A DNA stretch of 64,000 nt from Burkholderiales bacterium (GTDB taxonomy: Bacteria; Pseudomonadota; Gammaproteobacteria; Burkholderiales; Burkholderiaceae_C). The notes under the pieces were generated by a model. That model saw only the letters and a program-made list of their open reading frames with translations, did not search any database and was not told the origin of the DNA. Within the stretch, counting starts at the first letter, position 1, and the number at the start of each line of letters is the position of its first letter. The position numbers and the translations under genes are program-made. Positions 43,323-51,467 of the stretch are shown in pieces. Location: positions 1 to 64,000 of the forward strand of contig RXJV01000012.1 in NCBI GenBank assembly GCA_003963075.1. The letters run 5' to 3'.

Positions 43323-44612
43323 TCAGTTGCGGACCGTGGCGTGCCACTGCACGTCATCGGGCCGCGGGCTGTCGGACGTGGCGGCGATCGGGGCGCCTGC
43401 GGTGTGCGCCAGCCGCGCCAGCAGCGCCTCGCCATCCAGGATACCGGCTGCGTACTCCGGCCTGACCTGCTGCAACCACGCGGTGCTGTCGTCGGCGGGC
43501 AGCATGCTCGCGGTGTCGCCTGCGGGCGTGCGGTAGCCGTGGCACCAGCGCAGCCCGGCGGGCAGCGCATCGAGGTGGCTCACCAGCAGGCCGTCCAGTG
43601 GCCCGCAGGCGGCCACGGCATGGCGCAGCAGCACGGCATCCGGGTGGCCGCGCCGGAAGCGCCCCTGAAAGCCGTCGTCGCCGTTGTGCGGCTCGGGCAG
43701 CCCGTCCAGCGCGGCGTCCTGCGTGGGGAAGGGGCCCGCGCCATGGCGGGTGAGGTAGCTGCGCAGGATGCCGTAGCGGCGCAGCGGCGTGCGCAGGCCG
43801 AGGTCCGCCAGCACTGCCTCGGCGGCCGCGGGCGTGGTGCGGCTCCAGGTGGTGTGAGGGTGGAAGCCGTGTTCTTCGTCCAGCAGCACGCCCTGTGCGC
43901 CTTCGAACACCACGCCACCCGGCGCGGCCAGCTGTGCGGCCAGCGCATCCGGCGTGCAGCCAGGGGCCCGGCGCCAGGCGTCGTGGGCCAGCGCGAGCCA
44001 CGGCTCGGCCAGCTCGGGCCGCTGCAGCGTGGCCCAGTCGTCGGCCGCTGCGGCGCTGGGCGCGTGCGGCCACTGGGCTTGCAGCCACGCCTGCTGCTCG
44101 CGCAGCCGTGCCATCGCGCGGGCGGGGTGGGCGAGGTCGGCGTAGTGCAGGGTCAGGCCGGGCTGAGCCAGCGAGAGCGCCACGGTCTCGCCGAAGCCCA
44201 CGCCGCAGCTGCCGTGGGCCGCGGTGCCGCGCGCATGTTCACGCAGGCGGCCGGCGGCCTGCAGGTAGGGCGTGGTCACGCGGCAGCGGGCATCGATCCG
44301 CAGCCGCTGCCAGGCGTCGGCCACGCCCACGCGCGCCAGCGCGGCGGCCTCGTGGTGCAGTGCGCCGGGGTGGACCACGACCGGCGCGGCCAGCACCGTG
44401 ACGACCCCGGGCACGAAGCTGCCGGCGCCCCATTGCGAGAACGTGTGGTGCCGGCCGTCGGGCAGCACCACGTTGTGGCCGGCCTGGGCGCCGCCGTTGA
44501 AGCGCACGACGGTGTGCGCGCCGTGGCTGCGCACCCAGGCGTCGGTGAACCGGCCCTTGCCGGCGTCGCCAAAGCCGAGGTCGACCAGCGCGACGCAGGC
44601 CGGGGCCGCCAC
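43323..44612 (-). CDS. Divergent adenylosuccinate-synthetase (PurA-like) paralogue
   Basis: The 429-residue protein keeps the PurA fold and part of its active site: P-loop-like FGDAGKGRFTD (catalytic aspartate D16 and K19), NGGAQAGHN (catalytic H46), FEGAQGVLLDEEHG and THE segment LTRHGAGPFPT. It departs from PurA at the guanine-nucleotide and substrate loops: GRRRRTGW becomes QGRFRRGHPD, TKLD becomes SHLD, and STGPDR is unrecognisable. It probably joins an amino acid to an unusual nucleotide, or uses another NTP. The start is a GTG at 44610-44612, 4 bases after the VWA gene stop. It is unlikely to be the housekeeping purA. Confidence 0.75.
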   Translation of the reverse strand: MAAPACVALVDLGFGDAGKGRFTDAWVRSHGAHTVVRFNGGAQAGHNVVLPDGRHHTFSQWGAGSFVPGVVTVLAAPVVVHPGALHHEAAALARVGVADAWQRLRIDARCRVTTPYLQAAGRLREHARGTAAHGSCGVGFGETVALSLAQPGLTLHYADLAHPARAMARLREQQAWLQAQWPHAPSAAAADDWATLQRPELAEPWLALAHDAWRRAPGCTPDALAAQLAAPGGVVFEGAQGVLLDEEHGFHPHTTWSRTTPAAAEAVLADLGLRTPLRRYGILRSYLTRHGAGPFPTQDAALDGLPEPHNGDDGFQGRFRRGHPDAVLLRHAVAACGPLDGLLVSHLDALPAGLRWCHGYRTPAGDTASMLPADDSTAWLQQVRPEYAAGILDGEALLARLAHTAGAPIAATSDSPRPDDVQWHATVRN

Positions 44613-44616
44613 GCCT

Positions 44617-45600
44617 TCAGCCCAACAGCCGCTTCCACCAGCCGCCGGTGGCAGGGGCGGCTGCGGGCCGCGCACCCGGGCGCAGCGGCAGGCCCACCGT
44701 ACCGGGGCGCAGCAGCGCGGCATAGGGCCGCAGGGCGCGCACGACGGCGCTGACACGGTCGCGTGCCAGGCCCTGGCTGGCCAGCGCGCGGGCCGCGGCG
44801 TCCAGGTCGGGCAGGCGGCCTTCGGTCAGGCCCACCAGGGCGGCCGCCACATAGCAGGTGTCGTCGGGCGACTCCATGCAGATCACATGGTCGCCGAGCA
44901 GGTCGCGCCAGCGGTCCTCGCAGCGCTGGCGGCGCTGCAGGTCGGGGATCAGGAAGAACAGGTGGTACTGCTCGGCCGCGGCGGCGATGGCCTCCTCGAC
45001 CGGGATGTCCTCGTCAAGCTGGTCGCCCAGCAGCGTGCCCACCTGGTGGCGCGAGACGGCGGGGTAGGGCAGCTCGTCCCCGGTCATGAACATGTAGCCC
45101 CGGTGGCGGCGTTGGACCCAGCTGTCGGTGTCGGTGTGGCGCGCCAGCAGGTAGAACGCCAGCTCGTAGCTTTCCGAGCCGGTGCCGCCCCCGCCGCCCT
45201 CCAGGTAGCTCCAGGTCAGCCACTGGTCGATGAGCTCGGCGGTGGACTCGAACTGGCCCACCTGCAGCGGCGCGTTGTCGGAGGTGGCGTCGCCGATGGC
45301 CATGAACAGCACCTGCGGATCCTCGATCGCGCAGGCCTGCAGCAGGCGCATGAACTGCGGCAGGTCGCGCTGCGCCAGCGCGCGCGGGATGTCGCCCATC
45401 GAGCCGGTCACGTCGAGGGCGAACGCGATGGGCAGGGCGCGGGGGTGGTCGGCGCTGTCGCGCGACTCGCGCACGGTCAGGCCGCGCGGGTTCATCAGCG
45501 GGTGGCAGCCGGTCTGGCGGAACACCTCCTCCGCGCTGAGGCTGGCGCGGTCGGCCAGCAGCGCCGCGTGCGCGGCGTGTGAGTAGTTGCCGTGTCCCAT
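44617..45600 (-). CDS. Von Willebrand factor A (VWA) domain protein
   Basis: The 327-residue soluble protein contains a VWA domain with a metal-ion adhesion site: DVTGS (residues 63-67, variant of DxSxS), GGGGGTGSESYE and FMTGDE. N-terminal 55 residues and a proline/arginine-rich C-terminal tail flank it. VWA proteins with kinases are known from tellurite-type stress systems (TerY-P triad). GGGAG precedes the ATG. It lies between the kinase-like gene (23 bases) and the PurA paralogue. Confidence 0.82.
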   Translation of the reverse strand: MGHGNYSHAAHAALLADRASLSAEEVFRQTGCHPLMNPRGLTVRESRDSADHPRALPIAFALDVTGSMGDIPRALAQRDLPQFMRLLQACAIEDPQVLFMAIGDATSDNAPLQVGQFESTAELIDQWLTWSYLEGGGGGTGSESYELAFYLLARHTDTDSWVQRRHRGYMFMTGDELPYPAVSRHQVGTLLGDQLDEDIPVEEAIAAAAEQYHLFFLIPDLQRRQRCEDRWRDLLGDHVICMESPDDTCYVAAALVGLTEGRLPDLDAAARALASQGLARDRVSAVVRALRPYAALLRPGTVGLPLRPGARPAAAPATGGWWKRLLG

Positions 45601-45623
45601 GTGGGGTCTCCCTGGATGTGTGG

Positions 45624-46562
45624 TCAGGCGCGCTGCGGGTCGAAGGGCACGAAGCGCGGCGGGCCGAAGTCTGCCAGCGCCGCGGCGCTGAGCTGGCGGA
45701 TCAGGCCGGCGGCGCCCTCGTGGCGGCACCGGTCTCGGTCCTCGCTGGCGCGCCGCAGCAGCGCGGCCAGCGCTGGCGGGCAGCGCGCAGGCAGGGCCGG
45801 GGCGCTGTCGCCCGGGCCCGCCAGGGCGGCGCGCACCGCCCAGGCGGACTGCTGCAGGTCCACGGCCGGGTCGCCGTGGCGGGTGGCGCGCCCCCAGCCG
45901 ACGAGGTGCACGCCATGGTCCGTCGGGTGGATCAGCCAGTGCTCTGGCCGCAAGTCACCGTGGCACCAGCCGTGGCCGTGCAGGTACTCCAGCAGCTCCA
46001 GCACGCGGCGCCACAGCCAGACCGCATGCCGCGGGTCGGCCAGCCCCTCGGGGCGCAGCGCCAGCACGTCGGCCAGGCTGCCCCAAAAGCCAGGCCAGGC
46101 GCGCATCGCCAGGGCGGTGCCGGAGGCCGTGGCGCCCTGCGCCAGCAGTTGCGGCAGGCGCAGCGAGAAGTAGGCGCTGCCCGGGCCGCTCAGGCGCTGG
46201 ATCTCCCGCAGCGTGTCGGCCTCGCGGGCCAGCCGGTCGGCCGCCTCGGCGGGCGCGCGCTTGATCACGCCACGCAGCCGGCCCGTGCCCTGGCGTTCGG
46301 CGAGCCAGGCCTCGGCGCGCTCGCCCTGGCCGAGCGGCGCCAGCAGCCGGTAGGTGCTGCCGGCCAGGCGCACCACGTCATCGCCCTGCAGCGGCGGATG
46401 GGCGCGCGCCCAGGCCGCGCGGAACGTGGCCCGCTCCACCCAGCGGGTGTTCAGCGTGACCTGGGCCTGGCAGTAGCTGCAGGTCACCGCGCGCCACAGC
46501 GCCTGCCGCGGCAGGCTGCCGCCGCATTGCGGGCAGCTGGGGCTGCTGAAGGCCGCGCTCAT
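45624..46562 (-). CDS. Zinc-ribbon protein with divergent protein-kinase domain
   Basis: The 312-residue protein starts with a zinc ribbon (cysteines 10, 13, 28, 31) followed by a kinase-like domain. Glycine loop LGQGERAEAW, lysine K101 and helix-C glutamate E114 are present. The catalytic loop is HGDLRPEHW (residues 201-209): the aspartate is kept, but the usual asparagine is histidine. DFG is replaced by GWG (222-224). It may be a pseudokinase or an atypical kinase. Its ATG overlaps the SIR2 stop by ATGA. A longer open frame upstream is a shadow of the SIR2 gene. Confidence 0.78.
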   Translation of the reverse strand: MSAAFSSPSCPQCGGSLPRQALWRAVTCSYCQAQVTLNTRWVERATFRAAWARAHPPLQGDDVVRLAGSTYRLLAPLGQGERAEAWLAERQGTGRLRGVIKRAPAEAADRLAREADTLREIQRLSGPGSAYFSLRLPQLLAQGATASGTALAMRAWPGFWGSLADVLALRPEGLADPRHAVWLWRRVLELLEYLHGHGWCHGDLRPEHWLIHPTDHGVHLVGWGRATRHGDPAVDLQQSAWAVRAALAGPGDSAPALPARCPPALAALLRRASEDRDRCRHEGAAGLIRQLSAAALADFGPPRFVPFDPQRA

Positions 46563-47386
46563 GCCAGCCGCTCCGCGAGCGCGGTCAGCGCCGCCAGCGC
46601 CCCGGCGCCCAGGCCCACGCCGAACGCCGGCGCGACGGCCGGCTCGCGCAGGTTGATGCGCACGATCTGCCCACGGTGGGTGGCGATGACGAGCTGGCTG
46701 AAATGGCGCACCGAGGGCACGGCCGTGCCCGCACCGATTTCCACCACGACCGGCCGCTCTGCGCGTGCCAGCCAGGTGGACAGCCGCGTTGCCTGGGCCT
46801 GGTAGCGCTCGCCCGCCCAGCCCCAGTCGCCGAACATCAGCAGGTTGGGCCGGGCCAGGCCGCCGCAGCCGGGGCAGGCCGGCAGCGGGCCGCGCCAGCG
46901 GCAAGCGGCATCATCGACCTCGGGCTGCAGCGCGTCGGCCGGCCACGGCGCCTGGCCGCAGCCGCGCAGGCATTGCAGCCAGTGCAGCGAGCCGTGGCAT
47001 TCGTGCAGCGGCAGGTCGTTGAACCCGGCGCGCTGGAACTGCCCGTCGACATTGCTGGTGAACACGGCGCCGCCGTGCACCTTCCGGTCCGCCCATTGCC
47101 GCAGCAGCGCAAAGCCGGCATGCGGCACGGTGCGCCGGTACAGCGCCAGCCGGTGGCCGTAGAAGCCCCAGGCGAGTTCGGGGTCGCGCTCGAAGGTGAG
47201 CGGCGAGGCCACGGTCGTGAAGTCCAATCCCGCCCGCCCCAGGGCCGGGTAGGCGCGCCAGAAGCCCTCGCGGCCGCGGAAGTCTGGCAGGCCGGAGTCC
47301 ACGCCCAGGCCGGCGCCGGCAGCGATCACGAGGGCATCGGCCTGGGCGATGAGTTCGGCCGCGGTGTCGAGGCCCTGCGGGTTCAT
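46559..47386 (-). CDS. SIR2-family NAD-dependent deacylase
   Basis: The 275-residue sirtuin has GAGLGVDSGLPDFRG (24-38), TSNVDG (110-115), the catalytic H131 in HECHGSLH, and a structural zinc site (C139, C143, C171, C174). NAD-site segment GAGTAVPSVRHF follows. It should remove acyl groups from lysine or transfer ADP-ribose using NAD+. It is single-domain and soluble. ATGA overlaps join it to the Kef antiporter gene upstream and the kinase-like gene downstream, so it is translated as part of one unit. Confidence 0.88.
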   Translation of the reverse strand: MNPQGLDTAAELIAQADALVIAAGAGLGVDSGLPDFRGREGFWRAYPALGRAGLDFTTVASPLTFERDPELAWGFYGHRLALYRRTVPHAGFALLRQWADRKVHGGAVFTSNVDGQFQRAGFNDLPLHECHGSLHWLQCLRGCGQAPWPADALQPEVDDAACRWRGPLPACPGCGGLARPNLLMFGDWGWAGERYQAQATRLSTWLARAERPVVVEIGAGTAVPSVRHFSQLVIATHRGQIVRINLREPAVAPAFGVGLGAGALAALTALAERLA

Positions 47387-49230
47387 GGCGCGGGGTCGGC
47401 GGGCGGCTTGTCCCAGCCGGCGCGCTGCGCCTTGCGGTGATGCTCCTCGGCCGCGCGCTCCGCGGCGATGAGCTGGTCGAACTGCTGCAGGCCGAGCTTG
47501 GCGGCGGCGATCAGCGCGCTCTCGTCGCGCCGCAGCGGCACCATCTGTTCCATCAGCTCCAGGTTGTGGCGCTTGAAGCGCAGGGCCTGGCGGCGCGCCG
47601 CATGGGGCTCCATGCCGGTCAGCTCCAGCACGCTGCGCGCACTCAGCAGGGCCGACTCGAAGGTCTCGCGCTCCACATGCGTGATGCCCAGCTCCCGCAG
47701 CCGGTAGTAGTGCTGCACATTGCGCGCCCGCGCCACGATGGCGAGCTGCGGGAAGTGCTCGCGCGCCAGCTCGGCCAGCTCCAGGCTTTGGGCCATGTCG
47801 TCGATGGCAATGACCAGTACCCGCGCGGTGGCGGCGCCGGCGCTCTTGAGCAGGTCCAGCCGGGTGGCGTCGCCGTAGTACACCGTCCAGCCGAAGCGGC
47901 GCAGGCTCTCGATGGCCTCGGCGTCCTGGTCGAGCACGGTGGCCTGCAGGCCGTTGGCGCGCAGCAGCCGGCCAACGACCTGGCCATAGCGGCCGCTGCC
48001 GGCAATGATGATGGGTGCCGGCGGCGGCGGTACCTCGTTGCGTTTCTTGGTGGCGCCAATGCGCGCGAGCTTGCGCGACATCAGCCGGTCGCCGCCGTTG
48101 AGCAGCAACGGTGTCAGCGCCAGCGACAGCGCCACCGCCGCCACCAGGGCCGAGTTCTGCGCCGCGTTGATCATGCCCTCGCCCTGTGCAAGCTGGAACA
48201 CGACGAAGCCGAACTCGCCGCCCTGGGCCAGCAGGATGACGAAGGCCGGCCGCTCGACCAGCGGGATCTTCATCCAGGTGGCCATGGCCACCAGCACCGG
48301 GATCTTGCACAGCAGCAGCGCGGCCAGCAGGGTCAGCACGAAGCCCGGCTGCGCGGCGACGGCATGCAGGTCCAGCCCCATGCCGACCGCGATGAAGAAC
48401 AGGCCGAGCAGCAGGCCCTTGAAGGGCTCCAGGTCGGTCTCCAGCTCGCGGCGGTATTCGCTTTCGGCCAGCAGCACGCCGGCCAGGAAGGCGCCCAGCG
48501 CCATCGACAGGCCCACCGCCTGCATCAGCGCGGCGGTGCCCAGCACCAGCAGCAGGGCCGCGGCGGTGAAGATCTCGGGCGTCTTGCTGCGGGCGATCCA
48601 GCGCAGCGCCGGGCGCAGCAGCAGCCGGCCGCCGAAGATGATGGTGACGATGGCGCCCACCGCCTTGGCCGCCGCCAGCCAGGTGCGGCCGTCGTTGTCG
48701 CCATGCCCGCCGCTGAGTGCCAGCACCGGCACCAGGGCCAGCACCGGGATGGCGGCGATGTCCTGCAGCAGCGCGACCGACAGGATGCTCTCGCCGGCCG
48801 TGGTGCGGCCAAGGTTGCGCTCGGCCAGCACCGCCAGCGCGACCGCCGTGGACGACATCGCCAGCCCGAGGCTGACGACCAGCGACAAACGCCACGGGTG
48901 GCCGGTGGCGATGCCCAGGGCCGTCAACACCGCCGTGCAACCCAGCAGCTGCACGCTGCCCCAGCCGAAGATCGGCCGGCGCATCGCCCACAGCCGCTTG
49001 GGCTCCAGCTCCAGGCCGACGAGGAAGAGCATCAGCACCACGCCGAGCTCGGCCACCTCGGGGATGGCGGTGGACTCCGGGATCAGCCCCAGCACCTCGG
49101 GGCCGATCAGCAGGCCGGCGACGAGGTAGCCGAGGATGGCGCCGAGCCGCAGGTAGCGGGCCAGCGGCACCGCCAGCACCGCCGCCGCGAGGAAGACCAG
49201 GGGCAGTTGCAGCCAGCTGCCGTGGCTCAT
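47383..49230 (-). CDS. Kef-type K+/H+ antiporter with RCK (TrkA-N) domain
   Basis: The 615-residue protein has about 12 hydrophobic segments (residues 1-390) of the CPA2 family (GAILGYLVAGLLIGPEVLGL, AMSSTAVALAVLAERNLG), and a cytoplasmic NAD-binding RCK domain with GSGRYGQVVGRLL (about 420) and YYGDATRLDLL. In E. coli KefB/KefC this domain gates potassium efflux in response to glutathione adducts. The start ATG overlaps the upstream oxidoreductase stop (ATGA). KefB versus KefC cannot be decided. Confidence 0.9.
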   Translation of the reverse strand: MSHGSWLQLPLVFLAAAVLAVPLARYLRLGAILGYLVAGLLIGPEVLGLIPESTAIPEVAELGVVLMLFLVGLELEPKRLWAMRRPIFGWGSVQLLGCTAVLTALGIATGHPWRLSLVVSLGLAMSSTAVALAVLAERNLGRTTAGESILSVALLQDIAAIPVLALVPVLALSGGHGDNDGRTWLAAAKAVGAIVTIIFGGRLLLRPALRWIARSKTPEIFTAAALLLVLGTAALMQAVGLSMALGAFLAGVLLAESEYRRELETDLEPFKGLLLGLFFIAVGMGLDLHAVAAQPGFVLTLLAALLLCKIPVLVAMATWMKIPLVERPAFVILLAQGGEFGFVVFQLAQGEGMINAAQNSALVAAVALSLALTPLLLNGGDRLMSRKLARIGATKKRNEVPPPPAPIIIAGSGRYGQVVGRLLRANGLQATVLDQDAEAIESLRRFGWTVYYGDATRLDLLKSAGAATARVLVIAIDDMAQSLELAELAREHFPQLAIVARARNVQHYYRLRELGITHVERETFESALLSARSVLELTGMEPHAARRQALRFKRHNLELMEQMVPLRRDESALIAAAKLGLQQFDQLIAAERAAEEHHRKAQRAGWDKPPADPAP

Positions 49231-49883
49231 GACGAGGCCCCCGCTTCGAATTCGGTGAAGAGCGGCGGCCGCTCGTCCAGGCCCACGGCCTCCTCGTCGC
49301 CCACTTCGGGCGCGGCGAGGGACTCGCACCAGTCGGGGTAGTGGGCCAGGCGCTTGGCGAACAGCTCGGCATGGGCCTGCACCTCGGCATCGGTCACGCG
49401 GTGGGCGCCGTGCAGGATCTGCGGCGGCAGGTAGTGCATGCCGCAGGTCTTGGCGGACTGCTGGTAGGGCAGCAGGAACTCAGCGATGTCGTGGTGGTTG
49501 TGGCCGCCGGGCGCGTAGGCCTGGGCCGTGCCGCCGGTGGAGGCCACCAGCCAGAAGTCCTTGCCATGCAGCGCCGTGCCGCCGGGGCCGTAGGCCCAGC
49601 CCAGGCGCAGCACCTCGTCGAACCAGAGCTTCTGCAGGGCCGGCATGCTGTACCAGTAGATCGGGTGCAGCAGCACGACCAGCTTGGCCGCCGCCAGCGC
49701 ACGCTGTTCGGCCTCGACATGGATGTGGAAGTCCGGGTAGAGGCGGTAGAGGTCGCGCAGCTCGACGCGGTCCGCCGCGGGGCTCGTGCGCAGCGTGGTG
49801 AGCAGGCTGCGGGTCACGTGCGAGCGGGCGAGGTCCGGGTGGGCGGCGAGGACGAGGATGTCGCGGACGGTACGTTCAGGCAT
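49227..49883 (-). CDS. KefF/KefG-like NAD(P)H quinone oxidoreductase
   Basis: The 218-residue flavodoxin-like flavoprotein begins DILVLAAHPDLARSHVTRSL and has LHPIYWYSMPALQKLWFDEV and the segment GWAYGPGGTALHGK, typical of Kef ancillary proteins that activate the antiporter and may reduce quinones. It is the first gene of the Kef-SIR2-kinase-VWA-PurA-like operon. The divergent MaoC gene starts 51 bases away, so the promoters are in that gap. Confidence 0.9.
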   Translation of the reverse strand: MPERTVRDILVLAAHPDLARSHVTRSLLTTLRTSPAADRVELRDLYRLYPDFHIHVEAEQRALAAAKLVVLLHPIYWYSMPALQKLWFDEVLRLGWAYGPGGTALHGKDFWLVASTGGTAQAYAPGGHNHHDIAEFLLPYQQSAKTCGMHYLPPQILHGAHRVTDAEVQAHAELFAKRLAHYPDWCESLAAPEVGDEEAVGLDERPPLFTEFEAGASS

Positions 49884-49934
49884 GGGCGGCTAGGGTAGCG
49901 TGCCTGGGCGTCAATTCACTCCTCGTCAGCCCCG

Positions 49935-50390
49935 ATGCGCTATTTCGATACCCTTGCCGACCTCGAACGCCTGATCGGCCAGCCCCTGGGCCACAGCGAC
50001 TGGATCACCGTCGACCAGGCCCGCGTGAACGCCTTTGCCGAGGCGACCGAAGACCGCCAGTGGATCCATGTCGACCCCGAGCGGGCGAAGGCCGGCCCGT
50101 TCGGCGGTCCTATCGCCCACGGCTTCCTGACCTTGTCGCTGATCCCTTACTTCTTCGAGACCGGCTTTGCGGTGCGCGAGACCCGCATGGTCGTGAACTA
50201 CGGGCTCAACAAGGTGCGCTTCACGGCGCCGGTGCCGGTGGGCAGCCGGCTGCGCGCGGCCTTCAAGCTGCTGGCGCTGGACGATGTGGCCGGCGGCGCC
50301 AGGCAGCTGACGGTGGAGGTGGCCATCGAGGCCGAGGGCGCCGCCAAGCCGGTCTGCGTGGCGGAGAGCCTGGCGCGGCATTACCGCTGA
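49935..50390 (+). CDS. MaoC-like hydratase
   Basis: The 151-residue single hot-dog domain protein has the MaoC/NodN hydratase-2 pattern: FAEATEDRQWIHVDPERAK with catalytic D and H, FGGPIAHGFLTLSLIP. It would hydrate enoyl-thioesters. It is close to the nodulation-protein-N-like group common in Burkholderiales. The gene is monocistronic, convergent with scpA (9 bases). Confidence 0.9.
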   Translation: MRYFDTLADLERLIGQPLGHSDWITVDQARVNAFAEATEDRQWIHVDPERAKAGPFGGPIAHGFLTLSLIPYFFETGFAVRETRMVVNYGLNKVRFTAPVPVGSRLRAAFKLLALDDVAGGARQLTVEVAIEAEGAAKPVCVAESLARHYR

Positions 50391-50399
50391 GGCCTTGCT

Positions 50400-51242
50400 T
50401 CAGGCCGCGCTGTAGGCCAGCCGCACGTAGATCGGCGCAAACGCCTCGGCCTGGGTGATCTCCAGCAGCCGCTCGCGGGCCAGTTCGAGCATCGCGATGA
50501 AGGTGACGACCAGCACGGCCTGGCCGCGGCTCACGTCGAACAGGTCCTCGAACTCGACGAAGCGCTGGCCCTGCAGCCGGCGCAGCACCAGGCTCATGTG
50601 CTCACGCACCGACAGCTGCTCGCGACTGATCTTGTGGTGCTGGTTGAGCTTGGCGCGCTTGAGGATGTCCAGCCAGGCCTCTCGCAGGTCGTTGGCATTG
50701 ACGTCGGGAAAGGTGGGGGTGAGCGACTGCTCGATGTGCACCTGGGCGCGCAGGAAGTCTCGGCCCAGCACGGGCAGCCGGTCCAGCCGCGCGGCGGCCA
50801 GCTTCATCTGCTCGTACTCCAGCAGCCGGCGCACCAGCTCGGCGCGAGGGTCCTCGGGCTCCTTGCCGTCGTCGGTCTTCTTCGGCGGCAGCAGCATGCG
50901 CGACTTGATCTCGATCAGCATCGCCGCCATCAGCAGGTACTCGCTGGCCAGCTCCAGGTTGTGCTGGCGGATCTGGTCGACGTAGCTCAGGTACTGGCGC
51001 GTGACGTCGGCCAGCGGGATGTCGAGGATGTTGAAGTTCTGCTTGCGGATCAGGTAGAGCAGCAGGTCCAGCGGGCCCTGGAAGGCCTCCAGGAAGACCT
51101 CCAGCGCATCCGGCGGGATGTAGAGGTCCAGCGGCAGCTGGAACAGCGGCTCACCGTACAGGCGAGCGACGGCCACCGTGTCGACCGCTTCGGGCAGATC
51201 CGATTCGACGGGGCTGGCGTCGTCAGCCAGGGCCGGCGTCAC
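50400..51242 (-). CDS. scpA: Segregation and condensation protein A
   Basis: The 280-residue kleisin bridges the SMC heads in the chromosome condensation complex. Signature segments FLEAFQGPLDLLLYLIRKQN with NILDIPLADVTRQYLSYVDQ, and ASEYLLMAAMLIEIKSRMLL are clear. The C-terminal winged helix is recognisable around VTFIAMLELARERLL. Start is GTG (51240-51242), 3 bases after the DUF3460 gene stop. scpB and smc are not in the window. Confidence 0.95.
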   Translation of the reverse strand: MTPALADDASPVESDLPEAVDTVAVARLYGEPLFQLPLDLYIPPDALEVFLEAFQGPLDLLLYLIRKQNFNILDIPLADVTRQYLSYVDQIRQHNLELASEYLLMAAMLIEIKSRMLLPPKKTDDGKEPEDPRAELVRRLLEYEQMKLAAARLDRLPVLGRDFLRAQVHIEQSLTPTFPDVNANDLREAWLDILKRAKLNQHHKISREQLSVREHMSLVLRRLQGQRFVEFEDLFDVSRGQAVLVVTFIAMLELARERLLEITQAEAFAPIYVRLAYSAA

Positions 51243-51245
51243 GGC

Positions 51246-51449
51246 TTACTTGTTCTCGGTCTGATAGACGTAGGGCTTCTGCGCGACGCGGGCCTGGTCG
51301 AAGCCGGCCTGGGCCTGGCGGTCCTGGGCCTTGTCCCACAGCAGGGCGCGGCCGGCGCGTTGCTCGGCCTCCAGCGTGGGGCGCTGGGCCTTGAGCTGCT
51401 CGATGAATTGGGTGACGTCGGACTTGTAGGGCTTCCAGAACAGCGGCAT
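51246..51449 (-). CDS. DUF3460 family small protein
   Basis: The 67-residue protein matches the small betaproteobacterial DUF3460 family, with SDVTQFIEQLKAQRPTLEAE and RAGRALLWDK, and ends in PYVYQTENK. Function is unknown. I use the ATG at 51447-51449; a TTG at 51464 would give 72 residues. It is translated just before scpA, and the pair appears to be an operon. Confidence 0.85.
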   Translation of the reverse strand: MPLFWKPYKSDVTQFIEQLKAQRPTLEAEQRAGRALLWDKAQDRQAQAGFDQARVAQKPYVYQTENK

Positions 51450-51467
51450 GACTTCGGGCCTCAAACA

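Noticed and set aside
43323-44612. Housekeeping purA
   Set aside because: The IMP and GTP loops diverge too far and the context is not purine synthesis.
47437-49341. Long plus-strand open frame opposite the Kef antiporter
   Set aside because: Glutamine/histidine/arginine-rich composition typical of antisense frames in GC-rich DNA; the minus-strand gene has clear motifs.
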